Below, one piece after another: positions 15,759-24,717 of a stretch of DNA of 36,046 nucleotides. The notes beneath the pieces were generated by a model, which was given only the letters and a program-made list of their open reading frames with translations, searched no databases and was not told the origin of the DNA. The DNA is taken from assembly GCA_003550425.1 (NCBI GenBank), contig PUKE01000239.1, positions 1 through 36,046 on the forward strand, written 5' to 3'. The stretch comes from Nitriliruptoria bacterium. Lineage in GTDB: Bacteria; Actinomycetota; Nitriliruptoria; Euzebyales; Egibacteraceae. Every line of letters starts with the position of its first letter. The stretch's first letter is position 1. A program made the translations under genes and the position numbers.

Positions 15759-17627
15759 GTGGCCACCACGCTCGTGCGCCCGCACCGACGCGGGATGCTG
15801 CGGCGCGGGTTCGCGCTGCTGGGTCGTGCGGTGCGGACCCAGCCCAAGGACTTCGCGATCGCCGTCAGCGGGGCGATCCTGTTCGCGATGGGCATCCTCG
15901 CCCAGGCGATCGTGCTCGGCTGGGTGACCGACGACGTCGTGGTGCCCACGATCGGCACCGGCGAGGTCTCCCCGCTGCTGCTGGCCGCCGCGTTCGGCGT
16001 CCTGCTCGGCGTCGGCGTCGCCAAGTCGCTGGGCATCATCCTCCGTCGCGTGTGGGCCTACCGTCTCCAGCTGGGGATGCAGGCCCGGTACCGGGCGGCG
16101 GTGGGCACCCAGTACCAGCGCCTGTCGCTGGCGTGGCACCGACGGCGCCGCACCGGCCGCCTGCTCGCCCACGCCAACGCCGACGCCGAGATGATGTTCT
16201 GGCCCCTGGCGCCGCTGCCGTTCGCGGTCGGCGTCAGCGTGCTGCTGCTGGCCTCGCTGGGGGTGCTCGCGCTCACCGACTGGGCCCTGGCGCTCGTGGG
16301 CGCGCTGCTGATCCCCGCCATCCTCGCCACCAACCTCATCTACAACCGGGTGGCCGAGCAGCCCGCGGTGACGGTGCAGCAGCGCCGTGGCGACACCTCG
16401 GCGGCCGCGCACGAGGCCATCGACGGCGCCCTGGTGGTCAAGACCCTGGGCCGCGAGGACGCCGAGAGCGAGCGCTTCGCCCATGAGAGCGAGCGACTGC
16501 GGGGCGCGCTGGTGCGCCTGGGCCACATCCGCGCGGTGTTCACCCCCACCATGGAGACCCTCCCCCAGATCGGGGTCCTCGCGATCCTGTCGGTCGGGGC
16601 GTGGCGCGTGGCGCAGGGCGCGATCAGCACCGGCGACGTCGTGACGTTCAGCTACCTGCTGACGCTCATCGCGTTCCCGATCCGCGTGCTCGGGTTCGTG
16701 CTCGAGGAGCTGCCGACCGCCGTGGCGGGCGCCGACCGCGTCGACGGCGTGCTGGCGGCCGACGAGCACCTGCCGGGCGGCAACACGCCGCTGCCGGCCG
16801 CGAGCGGCCCGGCGCCGGTGACCGGCGAGTCGGTGACGTTCCGCTACGACGACGCCGCGGACGCGCCGACCCTCGAGGCGCTCGACCTCGCCGTGCGGTC
16901 GGGCACGGTCGTGGCGGTGGTCGGGCCCACCGGGTCGGGCAAGTCCTCCCTGGTGGCGCTGCTGGCCCGGCTGTACGACCCCGACGAGGGTCGGCTGCGC
17001 CTCGACGGCGTCCCGCTGGACCACGCCGACCCGCGGGGGCTGCGCCAGTCGCTCGCCGTGGCGTTCCAGGACGCGTTCCTGTTCGACGACACCGTCCGCG
17101 AGAACATCACGCTGGGCGAGTCGCTGTCGGACGAGGAGGTCATCGAGGCCGCGCGCATCGCCCAGGCCCACGACTTCATCCAGTCCCTGCCGCAGGGCTA
17201 CGACACCGTCGTCGGCGAGCGCGGGACCTCCCTGTCGGGCGGGCAGCGCCAGCGGATCGCGCTGGCACGGGCGCTGGTGCGCAAGCCCCGGCTGCTCGTG
17301 CTCGACGACGCCACCTCGAGCGTCGACCCGACGGTCGAGGCGCGGATCCTCGCCAACCTGCGGTCGGCCTCGCTGCCCTCCACCGTCATCACCGTGGCGG
17401 CCAGGGCGGCCACCATCGCCGTCGCCGACGAGATCCTCTACCTCGAGCACGGCCGGCTCGTCGCCCGCGGCACCCATGACGACCTGCTCGCGGTGCCCGG
17501 CTACCGCCGGATCGTGACCGCGGCCTCGGCGGGCGGCCGGCCCGACGACGACCCCGGCGAGGGCGAGCCCGCCGACGCCGACGACCCAGCCCAGCCCGAC
17601 GGGACGACCAGGAGGTGGCACCGGTGA
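15759..17627 (+). CDS. ABC exporter half-transporter A (degenerate-site subunit)
   Basis: 622-residue half-size ABC exporter: six membrane helices (about 25-320), then a nucleotide-binding domain (about 345-590). Walker A VVGPTGSGKSS (about 385), signature LSGGQRQRIALARAL (about 491), then Walker B as LLVLDDATSSVDP, where Asp replaces the catalytic Glu, and the switch-histidine position reads VAARAATI instead of the usual AHRLSTI. The ATP site formed by this Walker motif is thus expected to be catalytically weak. GTG 15759 is the likely start, 8 nt after AGGAG; the frame is open from 15609. Its stop overlaps the next gene's GTG by 4 nt (GTGA), showing translational coupling. The substrate cannot be told; related pairs export drugs, lipids or peptides. 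Confidence 0.93.
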   Translation: MATTLVRPHRRGMLRRGFALLGRAVRTQPKDFAIAVSGAILFAMGILAQAIVLGWVTDDVVVPTIGTGEVSPLLLAAAFGVLLGVGVAKSLGIILRRVWAYRLQLGMQARYRAAVGTQYQRLSLAWHRRRRTGRLLAHANADAEMMFWPLAPLPFAVGVSVLLLASLGVLALTDWALALVGALLIPAILATNLIYNRVAEQPAVTVQQRRGDTSAAAHEAIDGALVVKTLGREDAESERFAHESERLRGALVRLGHIRAVFTPTMETLPQIGVLAILSVGAWRVAQGAISTGDVVTFSYLLTLIAFPIRVLGFVLEELPTAVAGADRVDGVLAADEHLPGGNTPLPAASGPAPVTGESVTFRYDDAADAPTLEALDLAVRSGTVVAVVGPTGSGKSSLVALLARLYDPDEGRLRLDGVPLDHADPRGLRQSLAVAFQDAFLFDDTVRENITLGESLSDEEVIEAARIAQAHDFIQSLPQGYDTVVGERGTSLSGGQRQRIALARALVRKPRLLVLDDATSSVDPTVEARILANLRSASLPSTVITVAARAATIAVADEILYLEHGRLVARGTHDDLLAVPGYRRIVTAASAGGRPDDDPGEGEPADADDPAQPDGTTRRWHR

Positions 17628-19444
17628 GCGAGGACAGCGCGCTGATCGCCGGGCTCGACCGCGGCGAGCAGCGCGGCGCCTGGCGGACCCTCGTGCGTGG
17701 CCTGCGCCAGGTGCCGCAGGTGCGCCGCGGCCTGGCCCTGACCCTGCTGCTCGGCGTCGGGGCCACGGCCGGCCGGCTGGTGGCCCCCGTCGCGGTCCAG
17801 CACGTAGTCGACGAGGGGCTGCTCGCCCCCGAGGGCCCGACGCTGGCCAACGTCGGCTGGCCGCTGGCGGGGGCGGCCCTGGCCGTGCTCGCCGCGGGCC
17901 TGTGCGGCTTCGGGATGTTCCGACGGCTGATCACCGTGAGCGAGCGCGCGCTCTACGACCTGCGCGTGCGAGCGTTCCGGCGGCTCCACGACCTGTCGAT
18001 CCTCCACCAGGCCGAGGAGCAGCGCGGCTCGCTGGTGTCGCGCGTCACCGGCGACGTGGACCGCATCAGCCGCTTCCTGCAGGCCGGCGGCGTGGTCCTG
18101 CTCATCAACGGCGGCCAGCTCGTCCTGGCCCTGCTCGTCATGGCCTGGTACTCGGTCACGCTGACGCTGATCGTCCTCGCGGTGTTCGTGCCGCTCGTGT
18201 TCCTGCTGCGGTGGGGGCTGCCCTACGTCATCGCGGCCCACCGCGACGAGCGTCGCGCCATGGGCGCGCTGATGGCCCGCATCAGCGAGTCGGTCGGCGG
18301 CGCCGACGTGGTGCGCGCCTACGGCATCGAGGACCGCACCGACGCGCGCGTGAGCGAGGCGGTGCAGCACCACTACGAGGCCGGGTTCCGCGCCGGCAAG
18401 CGCGCCTCGCTGCTGTTCTCCACCGGCGAGTCGTTCGCGGCCGCCGCCTCCGGCGCGGTCGTCGTCGTGGGCGTGCTCATGGGCGTGGGCGGCGCCATCA
18501 CCATCGGCGAGCTGCTCGCCTTCCTGTTCCTCGTGTCGCTGTTCGTGGCACCGGTGCAGGTCGCCACCGAGGTGCTCGGCGAGGCCCAGAAGGCGATCGC
18601 GGGGTGGGACCGCGTGCTCAACCTGCTCGAGGCCGAGCCCGACGTGGTCGATCCCGCCGCAGGCGACCCCGACCCGGCGCCGACCCTGCCCGAGGGCGGC
18701 CTGGAGCTCGCCGTGGAGGACGTCGGCTTCACCTACCCCGACGGCACCCGCGCGCTCGACGCCGTCACGGTCACGCTGCCGCCCGGTCGGCAGGTCGCCG
18801 TGGTCGGCGAGACCGGCTCGGGCAAGACGACCTTCGCCAAGCTGGCGTGCCGCCTCATGGACCCCACCGACGGCCGGGTGCTGCTGGGCGGGGTGGACCT
18901 GCGTCACATCCCCTTCGCCGAGCTGCGCCATCGGGTGGCCATGGTCCCCCAGGAGGGCTTCCTGTTCGACGACACCGTGGCCGGCAACATCCAGCGCGGC
19001 CACCGGGACGCCACGGAGGCCGACGTCCGCCACGCGGTGGAGGCGCTGGCCCTCGAGGACTGGGTCGACGGCCTGCCCGAGGGGCTCGACACCCCCGTCG
19101 GCGAGCGGGGCAGCGCCCTGTCGGCGGGCGAGCGGCAGATCATCGCCCTGGCCCGGGCCTTCGTGGCCGATCCCGACGTGCTCGTGCTCGACGAGGCCAC
19201 CTCCTCGGTCGACCCGGGCACCGAGGCGCGGCTGCAGGAGGCCATGACCCGCCTGTTCCGCGGTCGCAGCGTCATGATCATCGCCCACCGGCTGTCCACC
19301 GCCCAGGCGGCCGACGAGGTCTGGGTGTTCGACCAGGCGCGGCTGGTCCAGCAGGGACCGCACGAGGTGCTCGCGCAGCAGCCGGGCCGCTACCGTGAGC
19401 TGGTGGACAGCTGGCGCGGCGTCCGCGTGACCGCGGGCGGCTGA
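17624..19444 (+). CDS. ABC exporter half-transporter B (catalytic subunit)
   Basis: 606-residue partner of the upstream exporter: six membrane helices (about 40-310), then a nucleotide-binding domain (about 345-600). Walker A VVGETGSGKTT (about 392), Walker B LVLDEATSSVDPG with the catalytic Glu (about 524), and switch His in IIAHRLSTAQAADEV (about 552) are intact, but the signature is LSAGERQ instead of LSGGQ. This complements subunit A: the competent site would combine B's Walker/Glu/His with A's LSGGQ. The start at GTG 17624 (GTG-AGC-GAG) is 8 nt after AGGAGG and overlaps the upstream stop; GTG 17615 overlaps the ribosome binding site itself. A gamma-glutamyltransferase follows after 31 nt and is probably in the same operon. 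Confidence 0.93.
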   Translation: MSEDSALIAGLDRGEQRGAWRTLVRGLRQVPQVRRGLALTLLLGVGATAGRLVAPVAVQHVVDEGLLAPEGPTLANVGWPLAGAALAVLAAGLCGFGMFRRLITVSERALYDLRVRAFRRLHDLSILHQAEEQRGSLVSRVTGDVDRISRFLQAGGVVLLINGGQLVLALLVMAWYSVTLTLIVLAVFVPLVFLLRWGLPYVIAAHRDERRAMGALMARISESVGGADVVRAYGIEDRTDARVSEAVQHHYEAGFRAGKRASLLFSTGESFAAAASGAVVVVGVLMGVGGAITIGELLAFLFLVSLFVAPVQVATEVLGEAQKAIAGWDRVLNLLEAEPDVVDPAAGDPDPAPTLPEGGLELAVEDVGFTYPDGTRALDAVTVTLPPGRQVAVVGETGSGKTTFAKLACRLMDPTDGRVLLGGVDLRHIPFAELRHRVAMVPQEGFLFDDTVAGNIQRGHRDATEADVRHAVEALALEDWVDGLPEGLDTPVGERGSALSAGERQIIALARAFVADPDVLVLDEATSSVDPGTEARLQEAMTRLFRGRSVMIIAHRLSTAQAADEVWVFDQARLVQQGPHEVLAQQPGRYRELVDSWRGVRVTAGG

Positions 19445-19475
19445 CGCGGGCACGCGCGACCACAGGAGGGCTGCG

Positions 19476-21068
19476 ATGCGCGCCGACGACTGGACCCTGC
19501 CCTACCCGTCCACGCGCCAGCCGGCGTGCGGCGACGACGTGGTGGCCACCTCCCAGCCCTTGGCGGTCGCCGCGGGCCTCGCGCAGCTCGAGGCGGGCGG
19601 CAACGCCGTGGACGCGGCCCTGGCCGCCGCGCTGGCCCTGACCGTCGTCGAGCCGACCAGCAACGGCATCGGCGGCGACCTGTTCGCGATCGTGGCCGAG
19701 CCCGACGGGACCGTGCGCGGCCTGAACGCCTCGGGACGCGCCCCCCGCGGCCTCGACGTCGAGCGCCTGCGAGGCGAGGCGGAGATGCCCCGCCTCGGCT
19801 GGGATGCCGTCACCGTGCCGGGCGCGCCCTCGGGGTGGGCGGCGCTGGCCGCGGACGGCGCCACGCGGTCCCTGACCGAGCTCGCCCGCCCCGCCGTGCG
19901 GCTCGCGCGAGAGGGGTTCCCGGTGTCGCCGGTGACCGCCGCCGCCTGGGCGCGCGCGGAGCGCCGCTTCGCCGACTGGCCCGCGTTCGCCGACACCTTC
20001 CTGCCCGGCGGGCGCGCGCCCCGCCCCGGCCAGCGCATCGCGCTGCCCGACCACGCCGCCACGCTCGAGCGCCTGGCCGAGTCGGAGGGCGAGGCGCTGT
20101 ACCGAGGTGCCCTGGGCGAGCGGCTGGTGGCCCACGCGCGCGACACCGGTGGCGCGCTGCGCGAGGACGACCTCGCCTCCCACCAGCCCGAGTGGGTGGC
20201 CACCCTGACCCGCGACGTCGGGGGCCTCCGGGTGCACGAGCTGCCGCCGAACGGCCAGGGCGTGGCCGCGCTCATCGCCCTGGGCATCCTCGAGCGCACC
20301 GACGTCGCCGAGCGCGACCCCGACGACCCGCTGGCGCTGCACTGGCAGATCGAGGCCACCAAGCACGCGCTGGCCGACGCCCGCCGCGAGGTCGCCGACC
20401 CTGACCGGATGCGCCTGCAGCCCAGGGCCCTGCTGGCCCGCGAGCGCCTCGACGCGCGCGCCGCCGCGCTCGCCCACGATCGCGCCGGCGACCCTGGGCA
20501 CGGCCGACCGGCCGTCGGCGGCACGGTGTTCCTCGTCGCCGCGGACCGCGAGGGCCGCGCGGTGAGCCTCATCCAGTCCAACTACGAGGGCTTCGGGTCG
20601 GGCGTGGTGGTGCCCGGCACCGGCATCGCCCTGCACAACCGTGGCGCCGGCTTCTCCACCGACCCCGCGCATCCGGGCGTGGTCACCCCCGGGGCACGGC
20701 CGTTCCACACCATCATCCCGGCGATGGCCACCGACCAGGCCGGCGTGCCGCGCTCGGCGTTCGGCGTGATGGGCGGGCCGATGCAGGCCCAGGGGCACGT
20801 GCAGATGGCCTGCCGCTCGATCCTGGCCGGGCAGGGACCGCAGGCCGCGATCGACGCGCCTCGCTGGCGGGTCGACGCCGGCCGCCGCGTCGCCCTCGAG
20901 CCCGGCATGCCCAGCGCGATCCGCCGCGACCTGGCGCGACGCGGGCACGACGTGGTCATCGACGCGCCGGAGGGCTTCGGCGGCGCGCAGGCTGCGGTGG
21001 CGCTCGCGCAGGGCGGCTGGGCCGCCGCCTCCGATCCGCGCAAGGACGGTCACGCGGCGGCGCGCTGA
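19476..21068 (+). CDS. Gamma-glutamyltransferase, YwrD-like, no signal peptide
   Basis: Ntn-hydrolase that cleaves or transfers gamma-glutamyl groups, and self-cleaves into two chains. 530 residues. The N-terminal part shows DVVATSQPLAVAAGLAQLEAGGNAVDAALA and EPTSNGIGGDLFAIV; the expected nucleophile is T350 in VGGTVFLVAADREGRAVSL, followed by SNYEGFGSG and FGVMGGPMQAQGHVQ. No signal peptide or lipobox is present, which separates it from periplasmic or secreted glutathione-type enzymes. ATG 19476 follows AGGAGGG at 6 nt. Being downstream of the ABC exporter it may process an exported or imported gamma-glutamyl compound; that is inference. Confidence 0.92.
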   Translation: MRADDWTLPYPSTRQPACGDDVVATSQPLAVAAGLAQLEAGGNAVDAALAAALALTVVEPTSNGIGGDLFAIVAEPDGTVRGLNASGRAPRGLDVERLRGEAEMPRLGWDAVTVPGAPSGWAALAADGATRSLTELARPAVRLAREGFPVSPVTAAAWARAERRFADWPAFADTFLPGGRAPRPGQRIALPDHAATLERLAESEGEALYRGALGERLVAHARDTGGALREDDLASHQPEWVATLTRDVGGLRVHELPPNGQGVAALIALGILERTDVAERDPDDPLALHWQIEATKHALADARREVADPDRMRLQPRALLARERLDARAAALAHDRAGDPGHGRPAVGGTVFLVAADREGRAVSLIQSNYEGFGSGVVVPGTGIALHNRGAGFSTDPAHPGVVTPGARPFHTIIPAMATDQAGVPRSAFGVMGGPMQAQGHVQMACRSILAGQGPQAAIDAPRWRVDAGRRVALEPGMPSAIRRDLARRGHDVVIDAPEGFGGAQAAVALAQGGWAAASDPRKDGHAAAR

Positions 21069-21085
21069 CCCGTGCCCGGCCCGGG

Positions 21086-22801
21086 CTAGGACGCGGGGTC
21101 ATCGGGTGCGCGCAGCCCCACCGCGCGCAGGTCGAGGCGGCCCAGCGGATGGGGTCGGACCCCCTCCAGGGTCGGGTGGTGGACCGTGGGCCGTGCCTCG
21201 TCGAGCAGGGGCAGCAGCACGGCCTGCTCGTGGGCCAGGTCCTCGGCCTGCGCGAGCCGCTGCTGGCGCACCAGCGGGTTGGTGGTGGCGCGCGCCTCCT
21301 CGAGCGCCGCGTCGAGCCCCTCGTCCTCCAGGCCCGTGAGGCTCCAGCGTCCCTCGCGGTGCAGCAGCGGCCAGAGCACGTCCAGGCCGGTGAGGTGCTC
21401 GGGCGCCCAGCCGACCCGGAACAGGTCGCCCTGCCCGGCGCGCACCGCGTCCCAATACGCCTCGTAGGGGCGGCGCTCGACCTCCAGGGCCAGGCCGGCC
21501 TCGGCGAGGTCGGCCTCCAGGCGAGCGATCAGCGGCTCGTGGACGGGATCGTCGTCGATCAGGAGGGTGAGCGAGTCCAGGTCGGCCTCGGCCAGCGCCG
21601 CGCGCGCCGAGAACGGCGCATAGGCGCAGTGGTCGCAGCGGCCCTCCCCACCGGCGGGCAGGCCGTCGAGCAGCAGGCCGTCGGCAGGGGCGAGCCCCTG
21701 GTCGGGCAGCGCGTCCACGAGCGCCTGCCGGTCGATCGCCGAGCTCACCGCGCGACGCACCTCGGCGTCCTCGAGCGCGCCGTCGACGCGCACCCCGAGG
21801 GCCGTCAGCGCGGGGCCGTGGCCCAGGTCGACGCCACCGGGCTCCCCGACGCCGAGCTCGCCGTAGCGGGCTCGTGCCGCGGTCAGCGCAGCGCGGGGCA
21901 CGGGCGCGACGTGGAGTCGCTCCTGCTGGAACGCGACGTAGGCGTCCTGGGTCGACAGGCGCTGGAAGCGGATGCCCTCGACCGACTGGTGCTGGCGTGG
22001 CGCGGGGTCCCGCGGTGCCCGCACCGAGATGGTCGGTCCGCCCACGTCCTCCCCGTCGAGCACGAACGGGCCGTTGCCGATCGGGCGGGTGCGCTCGCGC
22101 TGCGGGTCGTCCTCCCAGCGCGACGCTGGCAGCGGCGCGAGGCTCGGATGGGACACGAGCAGGTCGAGCTGGCCATGGGGTCGGTCCAGCACCACCTCGA
22201 GGGTGTGGTCGTCGAGCGCGCGCACACCCTCCAGCGACGCGCGGCGGCCCTCGGCCACGGCCTCGTGCCCGGTCACGTCGGCGAGGAGGAAGCCGGCGCG
22301 ACCCTCGCGAGCCGCGCGGTCCCAGGCGAAGGCCACGTCCTGCGCGGTCACCGGGAGCGTCTCGTCCTCCTCGTCGCCAGGCACGGTGAACCGCGCCTCC
22401 GGGTCGAGCGAGAACCGCCAGCGCGTGGCGTCGTCCTCGGCGGTCCAGTCGAGCGCCAGCGCCGGCTGCGCGCGCCCCTCGGGCCCGACGCGGGTCAGCG
22501 GGGTGAACAGCGCGGAGGCGATCAGCAGCTCGTCGCGGGTGGTGGCGTCCCCCGGCACCACGTGCTCGACGTCCTCCACGGCCCAGCGGACCGGTGGCTC
22601 GTCGAGATCAGGGTCGCCGAGGTCGGGGGGCTCGGCGGGCTCCTCGGGCGCCACGGGTGGTGGCGGCCCCGAGGCCGGGCCCTCGTCAGGCGGCGCGTCA
22701 CCCTCGGGCTGGCAGGCGATCAGCAGGGCCGCGACACCGACGCCGAGCAGTGCCCATCGCGCGCGCCCGCGCGTGGCCGCTGGCGGGATGGCCGCGCTCA
22801 G
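21086..22801 (-). CDS. Oligopeptide-type ABC substrate-binding lipoprotein, CTG start
   Basis: Extracellular solute-binding protein, family 5 (DppA/OppA type), about 571 residues. It begins with a lipoprotein signal: basic TRGRARW, hydrophobic ALLGVGVAALL, and lipobox LIAC with the lipidated cysteine near residue 30, followed by an acidic/Pro-rich linker (to about 75). The binding fold follows, with SALFTPLTRVGPEGRAQPALALDW, TWRFSLDPEARF-like sequence (TRWRFSLDPEARFTVPG), VRRAVSSAIDRQALVDALP and the C-terminal GLDAALEEARATTNPLVRQQRLAQAEDL. No ATG, GTG or TTG lies in frame between the secG stop and the lipobox; the only near option is CTG at 22801, overlapping the secG TGA as CTGA. No permease or ATPase genes are nearby, so it is an orphan binding protein coupled to secG. 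A frameshift near 22750 is the alternative. Confidence 0.8.
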   Translation of the reverse strand: MSAAIPPAATRGRARWALLGVGVAALLIACQPEGDAPPDEGPASGPPPPVAPEEPAEPPDLGDPDLDEPPVRWAVEDVEHVVPGDATTRDELLIASALFTPLTRVGPEGRAQPALALDWTAEDDATRWRFSLDPEARFTVPGDEEDETLPVTAQDVAFAWDRAAREGRAGFLLADVTGHEAVAEGRRASLEGVRALDDHTLEVVLDRPHGQLDLLVSHPSLAPLPASRWEDDPQRERTRPIGNGPFVLDGEDVGGPTISVRAPRDPAPRQHQSVEGIRFQRLSTQDAYVAFQQERLHVAPVPRAALTAARARYGELGVGEPGGVDLGHGPALTALGVRVDGALEDAEVRRAVSSAIDRQALVDALPDQGLAPADGLLLDGLPAGGEGRCDHCAYAPFSARAALAEADLDSLTLLIDDDPVHEPLIARLEADLAEAGLALEVERRPYEAYWDAVRAGQGDLFRVGWAPEHLTGLDVLWPLLHREGRWSLTGLEDEGLDAALEEARATTNPLVRQQRLAQAEDLAHEQAVLLPLLDEARPTVHHPTLEGVRPHPLGRLDLRAVGLRAPDDPAS

Positions 22802-23028
22802 ACCAGCCGCAGCGAGAGCGTGACCGTGGTGACCGCGAAGAGCACGCCGATGACCAGGGTGATCCGGTCGATGTTGCGCTCGACGGTCGTGGAGCCCGAG
22901 AACGATGACATCGCGCCGCCGCCGAAGACGTCGGACAGCCCGCCGCCACGCCCCGACTTGACCAGGATCAGGCCGATCATGATGAGCGAGACGAGCACGT
23001 GCAGCACGACGGTGGCGGCGGTGAGCAC
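22798..23028 (-). CDS. secG: Preprotein translocase subunit SecG
   Basis: Small membrane subunit of the SecYEG protein-export channel. 76 residues, two transmembrane helices (about 5-23 and 53-73) joined by the typical cytoplasmic Gly-rich loop KSGRGGGLSDVFGGGAMSS. The GTG start at 23028 follows GGAGG at 4 nt. It is the usual last member of the gap-pgk-tpiA-secG cluster, here separated from tpiA by the blaI/M56 pair. Its TGA stop overlaps the probable CTG start of the downstream lipoprotein. Confidence 0.95.
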   Translation of the reverse strand: MLTAATVVLHVLVSLIMIGLILVKSGRGGGLSDVFGGGAMSSFSGSTTVERNIDRITLVIGVLFAVTTVTLSLRLV

Positions 23029-23154
23029 ACGTCCTCCAGCAGCGTTGACGCAGATGGATCATGAGGCGGGCGGGCCACAGCCTAGCACCGGCCGCCCTCC
23101 CCGGGCCGTCCCCTCGGTCCCCCCTGGGTGGTCCCCTCGGTGCGGGGGCCGTGG

Positions 23155-24705
23155 TCAGCCGTCCGAGCTGAGCACGAACACCCCGACCTCGGCCCCGGTG
23201 TCGCCGCGGGTGGACACCAGCGCGCGTGCCTCGCTGACCTCGCCGGGAGGGCCGAGCTCCCATGGCTCACGCTCCCCGTCGCGCCAGGCGAGGCGGTCGG
23301 CGGGCGGCTCCTGGCGAGCGCCCTGCTCCATCTCCGCGCGGGTCTCGACCCGCGCGCCGGCGCTGGTGCCCGTCGGCGCGGGCACGTCCTCCCGTGATGC
23401 CCCGAGGGTCTCGGCCGGCGCTCCCGTGCCCGACAGCCATGAGGCGTCGGCTGCCGCCGCGCCCGTCGGCGCGTCGTCGACGTCCGCGACCTCCTCCTGC
23501 GCGGCCGCGTCCTCGCTGACGGGCTCCTCGCTGACGGGCTCCTCGCTGACGGGCTCCTTGGGAGCGAGCGCGCGGAAGGTCTGCAGGGCCGGTGCCTCCG
23601 CGGTCGCCGCGGGCGGACCGGACAGGTAGAGCAGGGCGAGCTCGTCGGTCGCGAGGTCCGAGGCGATCCACGAGGGCAGCCCGACGGTGGCGACCGCCGC
23701 CAGGCCGAGCACGGCGCCCACGACGCCACCCTCGACCGTGCGACGCAGCCGACTGGGCGCGGGACGACGCTCGATGAGGCGCTCGATGCGCGCGGTCACG
23801 AGGCCGGCCTGACGGCCGCTGCGGCGCCCGGAGCGAGGGGACCGCGACGACGCCATCGCGCAGGCCGCCCGCGGCGCGGGCCTCGCCTGCGCGCCGTAGA
23901 CCTTGAGGATGCCCGAGGCGAGCGCGGCGGGGCGCCCGGTGACGGCGCTGGCGGCCTCGTCGGCGCCCTCCTCCTGCTCGCGGCGCAGCCACCCGGCGGC
24001 CAGGTGCAGCGGCACCAGGAACCAGCCGAGGTCGCGCGCCAGGCCCGCGACCAGTCCGACCACGTTGTCGCGGCGAGCCACATGGGCGAGCTCGTGGGCC
24101 AGCAGGCCCTCCTGCTCGGCGGCGTCGAGCCTGGCCAGCAGGTCGGGATCGACCACGATCACGGGGTCGCGCAGGCCGCCGGTGAAGGCCCCACCGGGGC
24201 AGCCGCGCTGCAGCAGCAGCCGTGGCGGGGCGACGCCAAGGCCACGCGCCAGGTCGGCCACCGTCCGCGTGCGCGGGTCGTCGGCGGCCGCGGGCCGGGC
24301 CGGGGCCAGGATCCGGCGCCACGTGAGGAGCCCGAGCAGGCGGCGGGCGACGAGCACCGCGGCGACCAGGCCCCACAGGAGCAGCAGGATGTCCACGCTG
24401 GCCGCGCCGGTCAGGGACCGGTACTCGCCGACGTACTCGAGGACGGGACCGCCCTCGAGGCCGGCGGTCGCGACGCGGAGCTGGGGCAGGAAGGCCTCGC
24501 CGACGGAGGCGGCGCCCGCCACGACCGCGGTCAGCAGCGGGGCGAGGACGAGGGCCCGCCGGGCCCGAGGGGAGCGGATCGCGCCCAGGCCGACGAGGGT
24601 CGCCGTGAGGGCGACCGCCGCCAGGGAGCCCAGCAGCGCTCGCATCGCGAACGACTCGGTCGCGAAGGTGAGCGAGAGGCCGCTGGGCAGCGCGCCGAGA
24701 TCCAT
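23155..24705 (-). CDS. M56-family membrane metallopeptidase (BlaR1-like) without penicillin sensor
   Basis: 516-residue membrane protein. About four hydrophobic helices (near 25-40, 50-68, 104-122 and a last one near 328-350) flank a cytoplasmic zinc protease domain with HELAH (H204, E205, H208) in LLAHELAHVARRDN and a downstream EEGADEAA (about 245-252) supplying the third ligand. In BlaR1/MecR1 such a domain destroys the BlaI repressor after signal binding. Here the part after the last helix (about 355-516) is not a penicillin-binding domain but a low-complexity acidic Ala/Pro/Glu-rich tail, starting with a threefold EEPVS repeat. The signal is therefore unknown. ATG 24705 lies 12 nt after the blaI stop, with GAGG upstream; the two genes form one operon. 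Confidence 0.88.
   Translation of the reverse strand: MDLGALPSGLSLTFATESFAMRALLGSLAAVALTATLVGLGAIRSPRARRALVLAPLLTAVVAGAASVGEAFLPQLRVATAGLEGGPVLEYVGEYRSLTGAASVDILLLLWGLVAAVLVARRLLGLLTWRRILAPARPAAADDPRTRTVADLARGLGVAPPRLLLQRGCPGGAFTGGLRDPVIVVDPDLLARLDAAEQEGLLAHELAHVARRDNVVGLVAGLARDLGWFLVPLHLAAGWLRREQEEGADEAASAVTGRPAALASGILKVYGAQARPAPRAACAMASSRSPRSGRRSGRQAGLVTARIERLIERRPAPSRLRRTVEGGVVGAVLGLAAVATVGLPSWIASDLATDELALLYLSGPPAATAEAPALQTFRALAPKEPVSEEPVSEEPVSEDAAAQEEVADVDDAPTGAAAADASWLSGTGAPAETLGASREDVPAPTGTSAGARVETRAEMEQGARQEPPADRLAWRDGEREPWELGPPGEVSEARALVSTRGDTGAEVGVFVLSSDG
23511..23562. repeat. 15-bp tandem repeat encoding EEPVS in the M56 protein
   Basis: Three consecutive 15-bp units containing CTCGCTGAC-GGGCTC (plus strand) are essentially identical at the DNA level, encoding repeated Glu-Glu-Pro-Val-Ser just outside the last membrane helix. 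Near-identical DNA suggests recent duplication or slippage. Confidence 0.8.
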
Positions 24706-24717
24706 GACCGCCCTCGG

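Noticed and set aside
13437-17621. 1394-codon open frame on the minus strand opposite ppk and the ABC exporter
   Set aside because: Spans two genes and their intergenic repeats with low-complexity Arg/Gly/His/Val sequence; the plus-strand genes have full motif sets.
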